Part shown: piece after piece, positions 8,576-17,666 of the stretch
How the letters are laid out: the number at the start of each line of letters is the position of its first letter
Numbering within the stretch: position 1 is the first letter of the stretch
Assembly: GCA_964412845.1 (NCBI GenBank)
Contig: CAYPQM010000038.1
Span: 1-44,098 of the forward strand
Reading direction: 5' to 3'
DNA from: JAWWPY01 sp964412845
GTDB taxonomy: Bacteria > Actinomycetota > Actinomycetes > Streptosporangiales > Streptosporangiaceae
Length of the DNA: 44,098 nucleotides
Notes under the pieces: model-generated
The model's input: only the letters and a program-made list of their open reading frames with translations
Databases searched by the model: none
What the model was told of the DNA's origin: nothing
Translations under genes and position numbers: made by a program

Positions 8576-9150
8576 CATGTCCAGATCGATGTGCGAACGG
8601 AGCCACGACGCCGCCAGGGCACGCTCCCGGGGGGAGGCCCGTCAACAGGCCTCCTCGGAGCGGCAGGAAGAAAAGCTGGTCCCGCTCCTGATCGGTCATG
8701 CCGGGCGCTCTCCTGCCGCCGGGCCACCCCTGAGACGGGGGAGGACCGCTCTGGCGCGCCGGCCGTGCTGGCGTTGGCTGCCGCCGTCTCCGTACGCTGA
8801 TACGGCCCCTGAGGTGGTTATGTCAATAGACGGCGCGAGAATTTCTGGGGATATCTGACCGATCAAGTCCGGAGAACTTTCTTGTCCGCTGACATCTGTC
8901 ACGCAAATATCTTGATCACCAAAAATACCTAATATCGGGTCAAATTACTATCGGCCGGATCAGGTACCCCATACGTCACTTCCTCGGATGTGAACTAATT
9001 TTTTGCGGTTTGCCGTAACCCAGTCCGCGCCGCTCGGCGTCCCATTTAGTGGTAGCTCCGGATACGGGCAGGATTGCGCCCGTATCCGTTCAGACTGCTT
9101 CGTGGTCGCGCCGCGTCCGCGAGGTCGTTCTTGGATTGCGGGGGAGTTCT
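8576..9150 (+). promoter_or_regulatory. Gene-free region and 5' leader of the Agd3-like gene
   Basis: I see no credible gene here. The first half is ordinary GC-rich DNA. From about 8815 to 9010 it becomes markedly AT-rich for this genome (tcaccaaaaatacctaatat, gtgaactaattttttgcgg), as expected for a regulated promoter. A perfect 10-bp hairpin (9060-9069 with 9078-9087) lies in the probable leader, 63 bases before the chosen start codon. No known riboswitch consensus was recognised. Confidence 0.5.
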
Positions 9151-12100
9151 GTGGCCGGACCTAAGCGGTGGGGGACGACACGGCTGGCTCGATGCCTGGT
9201 TGCGGTGTCGGCTGTGGGTGGCTTGGTGGCAACGGCCGGCGTAGGGGTCGCCACCTCGGCCTCGGCGGCCACACCCCCTCAGTTAAGCCTCAAGGTCCTA
9301 TTAGTCGGTCAGGGCTCCTCCGACCCCACGACCAGCGCCTGGGAATCGGCGCTGACCAGCGAGGGGGTGCCGTTCACCGAGGTCACGGCCGCAGGCGCGT
9401 TCCCCAATGAAACGGTGACCCTGCCCGCACTGACGGCTAGCAGTGGCGCCGGCAACTACAACGGCGTGGTCATCGCCGACTCCCCGACGGGCTACGCGGT
9501 CGGGGCGCTGAACGCGCTGGACACCTACGAATCCACCTTCGGCGTGCGCCAGGTGGACGGCTACATGTTCCCCTCGCCCGCTCTGGGCGTGACCGACGTG
9601 ACCAGCGGGCCGCTGGACGGCAGCACGGGGACGCTGACCGCCGCCGGGCTGGCCGCCTTCCCGGCGCTCAAGGGGCCCATTCCGTTCGACACCGGCAGCT
9701 TCGGCTATGGGGGGACGACGGACGCCGGGGCTCCTTACACGCCGTTCATGACCAACGCCGCCGGAAACGTCATGGCTGGCGTGTACCAGCATCCGAGCAC
9801 CGACGCCCAGGCGGGAGTGTCGGAACTGGCGCTCAACTTCGACTACAACGCCAACATGATCCAGTGGCTGCTGCTGGCTCCCGGGCTGATCAACTGGGTC
9901 ACCCAGGACACCCACCTCGGGCTGTCCCGCAACTACTTCGGCCAGGACATCGACGACGTCTTCATCGCCGACAACGAGTGGAGCCAGCAGTTCCAGTGCA
10001 CGCCGGCCGCCACCGACCCGCCCGACTTCACCTGCCCGGCGGGAGTGGCCAACAACCCGGCTGACACCCCGCCCGACGTGCAGATGAGCGCGGCCGACGT
10101 GGCGTTCGTGGCCAACTGGGAACAGCAGACCGGCATCAAGCTGAACCTGGCCTTCAACGGCATCGGTGCCTGCAGCACCGACACGATCGCGGATGAGTCG
10201 GCCGCCAACTGCACCGGCAGCGTCACCGACAACGGGGCCACCTACACCGATCCCGGCCAGGCCGTGGATCCGGGCAACCCCAATGACAGCGCGTTCGTCA
10301 ACGCCCTGCTCGCCGCCCAGGGCAGCTTCAACTGGATCACCCACACCTGGTCGCACCTGTTCCTTGGCTGCCAGGTGGCCCAGCCACAGGGACTTACCTC
10401 GGTGACAGCCAACGCCACGGGCGGGACGCTCGCCGCAGGCTCCTACAGCTACGAGGTGACCGCGGCGACTGCCTATGGTGAGTCAGAGCCCTCCGCGCCC
10501 AAGCCGGTGACGGCCTCAGTGGACGATTCGGCCACCCTGACCTGGCCCGAGGCCACCAACGGCACCGGCACCGACGGCACCCCCGGGCCCACCCTGGCCC
10601 AGGAAGAGGCCAGCCACACTGGGGGGAGCGGCTTCTGGGGTTACAACATCTACCGGGAAGATCCCGGCTCTACCACCTTCGGGCTGGTCGGCCAGGTGCC
10701 GGAAAACACGTCAGCCACCTCGTCCACGACCTACACCTTCACCGACACCGGGGTCGCCACCGGCCCTGCGCCCGACTCAAGCGCCAGCTTCCCCACGGCC
10801 ACCAACCCCGGCATTGACTGCTCCAGCGCGGCCGGAAGCTGGGTGCCGGCCACCAGCACCACACCTGACTCCTCCATCGACCAGGAAATCGGCCTGGACC
10901 AGGCCTTCGCCGCCGCCAACGGGCTGACGAACTACACCCCAGCGGCCGTGGTGACCGGCGAGCACTCCGGGGTGGAGAACCCCAACATGCCGTCGGCCCT
11001 GGCCAATGCGAACGTCACCACGTTCGCCCAGGACGCCTCCCGGCAGCCCCAGCAGTACTCCCTCGGAGCGGCCCTGGGCGCGCCCCGCTACCCGAGCAAC
11101 ATCTTCTACAACGCCTCCAACTGGCCCGACGAGCTCAACGAGTACAACACGTTGTACGTGGCGCAGGGGGTCTCGGTAGGCAACTCAGCGTTCCCGGGCG
11201 AGACCGGGCACTGCACGAACACCTCGTCCACCACCTGCATCAGCACGCCGGCCACCGAGGCCTCGCTGCTCGCGTCTGAGTCGCACATCATGCTGACCCA
11301 CGTGCTCGGCAACGACCCGCGGATGGACTACGCCCACCAGAGCAACCTGATCGGCCCGGCGGCCACTGGCTACACCATCCTGACTCTGATCAGCAACATG
11401 CTGAGCCAGTACAACACCTGGTACACCAGCGCCGCCCCGCTCAGCCAGATGACCGACGTCACCGACGCCCAGACCCTGGCCGAGCAGGCCGCCTGGGCCA
11501 CCGCCGAGAAGGGCGGCCAAGTCAGCGCCAGCGTGCAGAACGGCGTGGTCACCGTCAGCAACGCCGGCTCCGCGGTCAACATCCCGGTCACCGTGCCGCC
11601 CGGCACCACCGTCAATGGGTCGGCCTTCGGCCAGTCCTATGGCGGCACCCTGTCGGACTGGGTCAACCTGGGCACCAACGCCACCGAGACCCTGACCGAG
11701 AACGTCGGCCCGGCCATCCTGAGCGCCTCGTCGGCCAGTTCCATCGTGGGCACCCCGTTCAGCTTCACGGTGACCACCACTGGTGCCCCGACGCCGGCCA
11801 TCACCGAGACCGGAGCACTGCCGGCCGGCGTCACCTTGACCGACAACGGCAACGGCACGGCCACCATCGCGGGCACGCCGCAGACCGGCAGCGGGGGTAG
11901 TTACCCGATCACGGTCAATGCCACGAACAGTGTGGGCGGCGCGAGCCAGAGCTTCACGCTGACCAACGCCGAGGCGCCGAGCATCACCAGCCCCTCGACG
12001 GCTACCTTCAGCACCGGAGTGGCCGGCACCTACACCGTCACCACCACCGGCTCCCCGGCGGCCACCATCACCGAGACGGGCGCGCTGCCCACCGGGCTGT

Positions 12101-14946
12101 CGTTCAAGGACAACGGCGACGGCACCGGCACCATCTCCGGTACCCCGGCCAGCGGCACGGGCGGCACCTACCCGGTGACCCTGTCGGCCACCAACTCCTC
12201 CGGCAGCACCGCCACCCTGTCCCTCACCATCACCGTGAACGCGGCCAGCGCCCCCACCATCACCAGTGTGTCCGTCGCTGACTTCACCGTAAACTCCGCC
12301 GGGGCTGTCGCCATCACCACGACCGGCGCACCCACGCCAAAGATCACCGAGACGGGGGCACTGCCCGCCGGGCTGACGTTCACCGACAACGGCAATGGCA
12401 CCGCGCTCATCTCGGGCACGGGCACCACTGAGGGCACGACCAACATCACCATCACGGCCAGCAACGGGATCAGCCCCGACGCGACCCAGGCCTTCACCAT
12501 CGTGGTCGGCCACGCCCCGGCCTTCACCAGCGCCACCAGTGCCACGGGCACGGCCGGATCGCCGTTCAGCTTCACCATCACGGCTGGTGGCTCCCCGGCG
12601 CCGAGCTGGGGAGAATCCAACCTGCCGCCCGGTGTCACCTTCACCGACAACAAGGACGGCACGGCCACCCTGTCCGGCACGCCGACCACGGCGGGGACGT
12701 ACGTCATCCCCCTCATCGCCACAAACCCATATGGCTCGGTCCAGCAGACGCTGACGGTCACGATCACGCAGCCTCCGGCCATCACCAGTGCCAGCTCAGC
12801 GACCTTCACCACCGGCACGCTGGGATCCTTCTCGGTGACCACCACCGGCAGCCCGGCCGCAGCGATCACTGAGTCCGGCGCGCTGCCGTCCGGCGTGACC
12901 TTCACCGACAACCACAACGGGACCGTCACCCTGGCGGGCACCGCGGCATCCACGGCGACCGGCAGCTACCCGATCACGATCACTGCCGCGAACGGGGTCA
13001 GCCCGAACGCCACCCAGAGCTTCACGCTGACCGTCAACGCGGCCCCCACGGCTCCGGCCATCACCAGCGGCAACGCGGCGACCTTCACCGTGGGCACCCA
13101 AGGGTCGTTCTCGGTGATGAGCACCGGCAGCCCGACCGCGGCGATCACCGAGTCCGGGGCCCTGCCGTCCGGCGTCACCTTCGTCGATAACACCAACGGG
13201 ACGGCCACCCTGGCCGGCACCGCCGCCTCCGGGACCAGCGGCAGCTACCCGATCACGATCACCGCGGCGAACGGGGTCAGCCCGAACGCCACCCAGAGCT
13301 TCACCCTGACCGTCAACCCCGCCACCGCAGCCCCGGCCATCACCAGCGCCGCCGCGACCACGTTCGCGGTGGGCACGGCGGGCACGTTCTCGGTGACGAC
13401 CACCGGCAGCCCGACGGCTGCTGTCACCGCCACCAGTACCCCGGCCCTGCCATCGGGACTCACCTTCAAGGACAACGGCAACGGAACGGCCACGCTGGCC
13501 GGCACGGCGCCGGCCGGCAGCCAGGGCACGTACGCGCTGACGGTCACCGCCAAGAACTCGGCCGGGACCGCGACCCAGAGCTTGGTCCTGACCGTGAACA
13601 GCGGCCTGGCCATCACCAGCGCGAACAGCGCGACGGCGACCGGTGGCACCGCGTTCAGCTTCACCATCACGGCCGTGGGCACACCGACCCCGACGCTGAC
13701 CCGAACGGGGACGCTGCCCTCGGGCATCACGTTCACCGCGCACGCCAACGGGACGGCTACCCTGGCCGGCACGGCGGCGGCGACGGCCAGCGGGCCTTTC
13801 CCGCTGACCATCACGGCCCGGAACTCGACGGGAACGACGAACCAGGCCTTCACCCTGACCGTGAACCAGGCCCCGACCTTCAGCAGCGCGGCGACCGTCA
13901 CGGAGACGGCCGGCACGGCCTTCAGCTTCGTCGTCAACACCAAGGGGTATCCGACGCCGAAGCTGAGCAGCGGGACCCTGCCCGCCGGAGTGAGCTTCTC
14001 CGATAACGGCAACGGGACGGGCGCGCTGTCGGGGACGACCGCGGTCACCGCCGGGACCTACACCGTCGCGATCGCCGCGGCCAACGCCGGGGGCAGCACC
14101 AACCAGACCATCACCCTGACGGTCCGGGCGGCCGGGGTACGGCCGGTGCCGACCTTCACCAGCGCGGCCGCGGCCACGGCCACGTCGGGCACCGCGTTCA
14201 CCTTCGCGGTCACCACGGTGGGCAGTCCCACCACGTACACCACGAACGTGACGCACAGCGGGACCCTGCCAGCTGGGGTCAGCTTCGCCAACCATGGCAA
14301 TGGGACGGCCACGCTGTCTGGCACGCCGACGGCGGCCAGCGGCGGCAGCTACCCCATTACGTTCACGGCGACCAACACCGGCGGGACGACGACCCAGTCG
14401 TTCGTCTTGACGGTCAGTGCGAAGCCAGCGATCACGACGGCGGCCACCGTCACGGCCACGGTCGGCTCCGGGTTCAACTTCACCGTCAAGACCACCGGGG
14501 CACCGGCCCCGACACTGACCGGAACCGGTGCGCTGCCACAGGGTCTGAGCTGGGCCGACAACGGCAACGGCACAGCCAACCTGACCGGCACGCCCGGGGT
14601 CGGCCAGGGCGGCGTCTATCATCTGACGTTCACGGCGGCCAACTCCTTCGGCTCGGCGACCCAGGCGTTCACGCTGACGGTGAATCAGGCTCCGGCGATC
14701 ACCAGCGCCGCGACGGCGACGGTGGCCCATGGGACGGCCGTCAGCATCACGTTCTCAGCCATCAGCTACCCGCTGGCCAGCGTCACCCACACCGGTACGG
14801 TGCGGGGGCTGACCTACACCAACCACGGCAACGGGACAGCGACGCTGGCGGGGACGCCGACCACCGCCGGGACCTACACCCTGACGATCACCGCCCGGAA
14901 CTCCGTCGGCTCCGCCACCCAAACCTTCACCCTGACGGTGACCTGA
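9151..14946 (+). CDS. Secreted Agd3-like (CE18) polysaccharide deacetylase with 12 Ig-like repeats
   Basis: This predicted 1931-residue exported protein begins with a signal peptide (1 to about 40, ending ATSASA). Residues 45-260 resemble the N-terminal carbohydrate-binding region of Agd3. The deacetylase core has GQDIDDVF (D266, D268, D269) and HTWSH (H398, H402), the Asp-His-His metal triad pattern of CE4/CE18 enzymes. A fibronectin-III-like segment (about 412-540) sits right after HTWSH, and core-like sequence resumes with GEHSGV and MLTHVLGNDPRMDYAH. Residues 853-1931 are twelve 85-92-residue Ig-like (He_PIG-type) repeats. There is no sortase signal. GTG at 9151 has GGGGGAG four bases upstream and places the signal peptide at the N-terminus; a GTG at 9049 is open but lacks a binding site. 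The probable role is removing acetyl groups from a secreted aminosugar polymer, inferred from Agd3 and the neighbouring glycosidases. Confidence 0.75.
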   Translation: MAGPKRWGTTRLARCLVAVSAVGGLVATAGVGVATSASAATPPQLSLKVLLVGQGSSDPTTSAWESALTSEGVPFTEVTAAGAFPNETVTLPALTASSGAGNYNGVVIADSPTGYAVGALNALDTYESTFGVRQVDGYMFPSPALGVTDVTSGPLDGSTGTLTAAGLAAFPALKGPIPFDTGSFGYGGTTDAGAPYTPFMTNAAGNVMAGVYQHPSTDAQAGVSELALNFDYNANMIQWLLLAPGLINWVTQDTHLGLSRNYFGQDIDDVFIADNEWSQQFQCTPAATDPPDFTCPAGVANNPADTPPDVQMSAADVAFVANWEQQTGIKLNLAFNGIGACSTDTIADESAANCTGSVTDNGATYTDPGQAVDPGNPNDSAFVNALLAAQGSFNWITHTWSHLFLGCQVAQPQGLTSVTANATGGTLAAGSYSYEVTAATAYGESEPSAPKPVTASVDDSATLTWPEATNGTGTDGTPGPTLAQEEASHTGGSGFWGYNIYREDPGSTTFGLVGQVPENTSATSSTTYTFTDTGVATGPAPDSSASFPTATNPGIDCSSAAGSWVPATSTTPDSSIDQEIGLDQAFAAANGLTNYTPAAVVTGEHSGVENPNMPSALANANVTTFAQDASRQPQQYSLGAALGAPRYPSNIFYNASNWPDELNEYNTLYVAQGVSVGNSAFPGETGHCTNTSSTTCISTPATEASLLASESHIMLTHVLGNDPRMDYAHQSNLIGPAATGYTILTLISNMLSQYNTWYTSAAPLSQMTDVTDAQTLAEQAAWATAEKGGQVSASVQNGVVTVSNAGSAVNIPVTVPPGTTVNGSAFGQSYGGTLSDWVNLGTNATETLTENVGPAILSASSASSIVGTPFSFTVTTTGAPTPAITETGALPAGVTLTDNGNGTATIAGTPQTGSGGSYPITVNATNSVGGASQSFTLTNAEAPSITSPSTATFSTGVAGTYTVTTTGSPAATITETGALPTGLSFKDNGDGTGTISGTPASGTGGTYPVTLSATNSSGSTATLSLTITVNAASAPTITSVSVADFTVNSAGAVAITTTGAPTPKITETGALPAGLTFTDNGNGTALISGTGTTEGTTNITITASNGISPDATQAFTIVVGHAPAFTSATSATGTAGSPFSFTITAGGSPAPSWGESNLPPGVTFTDNKDGTATLSGTPTTAGTYVIPLIATNPYGSVQQTLTVTITQPPAITSASSATFTTGTLGSFSVTTTGSPAAAITESGALPSGVTFTDNHNGTVTLAGTAASTATGSYPITITAANGVSPNATQSFTLTVNAAPTAPAITSGNAATFTVGTQGSFSVMSTGSPTAAITESGALPSGVTFVDNTNGTATLAGTAASGTSGSYPITITAANGVSPNATQSFTLTVNPATAAPAITSAAATTFAVGTAGTFSVTTTGSPTAAVTATSTPALPSGLTFKDNGNGTATLAGTAPAGSQGTYALTVTAKNSAGTATQSLVLTVNSGLAITSANSATATGGTAFSFTITAVGTPTPTLTRTGTLPSGITFTAHANGTATLAGTAAATASGPFPLTITARNSTGTTNQAFTLTVNQAPTFSSAATVTETAGTAFSFVVNTKGYPTPKLSSGTLPAGVSFSDNGNGTGALSGTTAVTAGTYTVAIAAANAGGSTNQTITLTVRAAGVRPVPTFTSAAAATATSGTAFTFAVTTVGSPTTYTTNVTHSGTLPAGVSFANHGNGTATLSGTPTAASGGSYPITFTATNTGGTTTQSFVLTVSAKPAITTAATVTATVGSGFNFTVKTTGAPAPTLTGTGALPQGLSWADNGNGTANLTGTPGVGQGGVYHLTFTAANSFGSATQAFTLTVNQAPAITSAATATVAHGTAVSITFSAISYPLASVTHTGTVRGLTYTNHGNGTATLAGTPTTAGTYTLTITARNSVGSATQTFTLTVT
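11707..14943 (+). repeat. Array of 12 Ig-like domain repeats in the deacetylase
   Basis: Twelve tandem units of roughly 255-280 bp each encode the pattern PAITSA..F..G..F.VTTTG.P...IT.TGALP.G..F.DNGNGTATL.GTP...G.YP.TITA.N..G..TQ.FTLTV. Units 5 and 6 are nearly identical at DNA level over about 75 bases (ends near 13038 and 13317). Such arrays act as a stalk or carbohydrate-binding spacer. Confidence 0.92.
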
Positions 14947-14972
14947 GCCCCCCCGGGAGCACCGTCCATGTG

Positions 14973-15005
14973 AAGGGACCCCGGGCCTATCGCCCGGGGT
15001 CCCTT
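14973..15005 (+). terminator. Strong terminator hairpin after the deacetylase gene
   Basis: A perfect 14-bp stem (14973-14986 with 14992-15005) has a 5-base loop. It lies between the deacetylase stop and the GH114-like gene, so the two plus-strand genes may be transcribed separately or with attenuation. Confidence 0.82.
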
Positions 15006-15046
15006 CCGGAAAGCGCGATGACACGACGAGGGGTGGGTCCCCGGCT

Positions 15047-16087
15047 ATGACCGGGAAGACAGCCGTCCTGCTCGGCGGGCTCACCCTGCTGTGCGCGGCG
15101 GCCTGCGGCGGTCCCGGCCATCAGCCACCGTCGACCGCCATGCCGTCCCACCCGCAGGCGGCGGCGCCGTCAGCCGTGTCCACCCCGACGGTGACCAAGC
15201 CGAGACCCGCTGCCACACCGAAGCCCAGGCCCAGGCCGCGGCCGACCACGCTGCGCTGGTGGCGTCCAGCCAGCACCGGCCCGAACAACGGTCCCAGGTT
15301 CCAATGGGAACTAGACCATCCACTGAACATGGCCAGCGCGAAGGACCTGGGCGGCGGTGCGCTCAACGCCGCCGGGCGGGTGGCCGCCACGCCGACCGTG
15401 TATGACATCGACGGCATCGAGAACTCCGCGTCAACCGTCCGCGCCCTGCACCGGCTCGGCGACAAGGTGATCTGCTACATCGAAGTGGGCTCAGCCGGGA
15501 ACTACTACCCGGCCGCCGACGAGGGCATCCCCACGACCTACTACGCGCAACTGGCGGCCGCCGGGGATCTGGGCCGCAAGATGCCGGACTACTCGGAGTA
15601 CTACCTCAATATCAACGCGGCATCCACGGTCTCGATCATCAAGGCGATGATTCGCCAGCAGTGCGCCGCCAAGGGCTTCGACGCGGTCGAGCCAGACATT
15701 GACGACTCCTACACCGACCGCACCGGCTACCCCATCAGCGAGGCGCAGAACGTGGCGTACGACCAGGCACTCGGCGCGTACGCGCACCGTCTCGGACTTG
15801 CCTGGGGGCAGAAGAACGGGGACAACGACCCCGCGTTCTCGAAGGCGCTGGAGCCCAGCACAGACTTCCTGCTCACCGAGGAGTGCAACTTCTACCAGAC
15901 GTGCGGCATCGTCGCGCCGCCGTATGCGCGGGCCGGGAAGCTGGTGCTGAACGCCGAGTACACCGACGACTGGGGCGGCGGCGCAGCCGCGGATCTCGGC
16001 AAGTTCTGCGCTGCGGACCTGTCCGGCGGGATCGACGGCACGCTGTTCACGTCGGCTCTCGCCGGGCAGCATGATCCTTGCCGCTGA
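15047..16087 (+). CDS. GH114-like endo-alpha-1,4-polygalactosaminidase lipoprotein
   Basis: This 346-residue protein has a lipoprotein-type signal (hydrophobic 5-19, Cys20 in CAAAC) and a Pro/Lys/Arg-rich linker to about residue 70. The catalytic TIM-barrel has GH114 landmarks: FQWEL, VYDIDGIENSASTV (D120, D122), KVICYIEVGS, GFDAVEPDIDD (E215, D217), KNGDN, and a TEECNFYQTC segment. GH114 members such as Aspergillus Ega3 cleave galactosamine-rich stretches of galactosaminogalactan. It would be anchored outside the membrane. It converges on the spherulin-4-like genes (12-base gap). The start is ATG; the binding site is weak. Activity on a galactosamine polymer is inferred from the family. Confidence 0.85.
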   Translation: MTGKTAVLLGGLTLLCAAACGGPGHQPPSTAMPSHPQAAAPSAVSTPTVTKPRPAATPKPRPRPRPTTLRWWRPASTGPNNGPRFQWELDHPLNMASAKDLGGGALNAAGRVAATPTVYDIDGIENSASTVRALHRLGDKVICYIEVGSAGNYYPAADEGIPTTYYAQLAAAGDLGRKMPDYSEYYLNINAASTVSIIKAMIRQQCAAKGFDAVEPDIDDSYTDRTGYPISEAQNVAYDQALGAYAHRLGLAWGQKNGDNDPAFSKALEPSTDFLLTEECNFYQTCGIVAPPYARAGKLVLNAEYTDDWGGGAAADLGKFCAADLSGGIDGTLFTSALAGQHDPCR

Positions 16088-16098
16088 CGACCGGCCTA

Positions 16099-16968
16099 TC
16101 AGCCGGCCAGGCTCGGCTGCGGCGCACTGGGCACGGGGCAGCCCCGGGCGATGATCGCATCCTCCCGCGGCCAGTAGCCGGGCAGCGACCCGTAGGGATT
16201 GGACCCCGATCTCCCGGTCACGTAGACATAGCCGGCGTGCCGCCGCTGAGACAAGCTGATGGCATTGGCCAGCTGCGAGCGTGAGGTGGCGTAAATGACG
16301 TGTGCGAACTTGGCCGCCGGGTAGCTGCTGACCCATCCGGGAACGTGCAGGTGGACGTAGCTGGCATAGGTATTCTCATAGACCATCACGATGTCACCGA
16401 CGGACATGTACTGCTCGGCCGGGTAGGTGCCCGGGTTCAGCATTACCGCCGAGCCCGGATTCACGGCATGTATGTAGTTGGCCAGCCGCCGGTAGTAGGG
16501 AACTCCGGCACTGCTGCTGGCTACCTCGTCGAGAAAGATGTCGGTCACGTTATACCAGGCCCGGTAATTCTTGACATCTGTCTCTACCGCGCTGGCCGGG
16601 CGCTGGGTGTAATTCGTGTTGGCATAGCCCATGATGGTGATCCCGGCATCCCGCGCCCGCTTAATAGCCGCCTGGTAGTTCCGGTCCGGTGACGTTCCCG
16701 CGCCGGAACTCGTGATGTCCAGGATCATGATGCGGGGCACTGGCCTGCTAGCAATGGCCCGCGTCCAGTCGGCGCCTGGGTAGAAATAGGCCGGCAGGGC
16801 CACCTGGCACGCCGGATTGGCTTCCAGGATCAGCCTTACCGCCACGCTCACGGCCGTTATCAGCAGGATGGCAGAGAGCGCCAGCGCCGCACGCCGGTTC
16901 CTGGCCCGGGGAAGGGGCCGTCGCCGGGCATGTCTGCTGCCTGCCGTGGCGGACGTGCCGCGGGTCAC
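16099..16968 (-). CDS. Membrane-anchored spherulation-specific family 4 (GH135/Sph3-like) glycosidase
   Basis: A 289-residue protein: Arg-rich N-terminus, one transmembrane helix or uncleaved signal (about 27-48), then an extracellular spherulin-4 barrel. Family landmarks are VALPAYFYPG, ITIMGYANTNY, IFLDEV (D147, E148) and IVMVYENTY (E198); Sph3 enzymes use an Asp-Glu pair and a later Glu at matching places. GH135 Sph3 is an endo-alpha-1,4-N-acetylgalactosaminidase required for fungal galactosaminogalactan production. It is the last gene of the operon; GTG at 16968 overlaps the previous stop by 4 bp (GTGA). Likely role: trimming or quality control of the nascent polymer at the membrane surface. 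Confidence 0.83.
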   Translation of the reverse strand: MTRGTSATAGSRHARRRPLPRARNRRAALALSAILLITAVSVAVRLILEANPACQVALPAYFYPGADWTRAIASRPVPRIMILDITSSGAGTSPDRNYQAAIKRARDAGITIMGYANTNYTQRPASAVETDVKNYRAWYNVTDIFLDEVASSSAGVPYYRRLANYIHAVNPGSAVMLNPGTYPAEQYMSVGDIVMVYENTYASYVHLHVPGWVSSYPAAKFAHVIYATSRSQLANAISLSQRRHAGYVYVTGRSGSNPYGSLPGYWPREDAIIARGCPVPSAPQPSLAG

Positions 16969-17666
16969 AGGGCCTGTGGGTCACGCTGGTCAGCCGGGAG
17001 CCGTTCCCACGGGTTGACCCCACCATGGTCGGTGACATAGGCGCAGCCTGCGTGACGCCGGGCGGCCAGCCAGAGCGCGTCCTCGAAGGACTCCCGCGGC
17101 ACCGAGTGCACCAGGTGAAAGAACTGCTCCGCGGGGCGGGCCCTCGCCCAGCGCGGCACGGCCAGGTCGAAGTAGGCGGACCAGGGGCCCTCGAACGTGC
17201 CGAGCAGGTCGGCGTGCTCCGCATACGCCTCGATCGGGTGCGCGCCGTGGTTGAACGCCACAACCCGCGCCCCCATGTCCCGTGCACCGCGGGCCAGCTC
17301 GGCGTAATGGCCGACGTGCTCGGCCACGGCCGAGGTGCGATCGAAGAACACGCCGGCCACGTCATACCAGTCCAGGTACCGGGCGAGTTCGGCGAGGGCA
17401 TCCCGGTTGGCACGCTGGCCGTAGTTGGTGTCCACGTAGCCAGTCACCGTCGTCCCGGCCGAGCGCAGCTTGTCTAACACGGGAATGAGGACCGCGTCGG
17501 GCTGTTCGCCCGGCCCGCTGGCCAGGTTGAGCACGATCAGGCGGACCTGCGCGGCGCGCTCGGCCAGCCACGCCCACTCATCCGGGTGGGTAGCCGGATG
17601 GAAGTAGGCGGGCACGATCAGTTGCGGCATGACCAACTCGGTGCCGTCGGCGGCGCGTGGGCTCAC
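16965..17666 (-). CDS. Spherulation-specific family 4 (GH135-like) protein, no signal peptide
   Basis: This 233-residue protein is a second spherulin-4 barrel, clearly homologous to its downstream neighbour: LIVPAYFHP, TVTGYVDTNYGQ, WYDVAGVFFDR, LLGTFEGPW. It has neither signal peptide nor helix, so it should stay in the cytoplasm. The catalytic Asp-Glu pair is changed to Asp-Arg (D109, R110), while the later Glu (E159) remains; it may be altered in activity or a binding protein. The start chosen, GTG at 17666, overlaps the preceding TGA by 4 bp; ATG at 17630 is an alternative, and the frame stays open to 17765 inside the upstream gene. Confidence 0.78.
   Translation of the reverse strand: MSPRAADGTELVMPQLIVPAYFHPATHPDEWAWLAERAAQVRLIVLNLASGPGEQPDAVLIPVLDKLRSAGTTVTGYVDTNYGQRANRDALAELARYLDWYDVAGVFFDRTSAVAEHVGHYAELARGARDMGARVVAFNHGAHPIEAYAEHADLLGTFEGPWSAYFDLAVPRWARARPAEQFFHLVHSVPRESFEDALWLAARRHAGCAYVTDHGGVNPWERLPADQRDPQAL

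Noticed and set aside
8469..8902. Small frames on both strands near tRNA-Ser(GCU)
   Set aside because: Partly antisense to the tRNA, no ribosome-binding sites, and composition unlike a protein.
11185..14730. Long minus-strand open frames (442 and 644 residues) inside the deacetylase gene
   Set aside because: They are antisense shadows of the repetitive GC-rich coding DNA: low-complexity Arg/Gly content, no ribosome-binding sites, while the plus frame has recognisable domains throughout.
11707..14943. CRISPR-like array
   Set aside because: The repeats are in-frame, 255-280 bp, diverged protein-domain repeats with no spacers.
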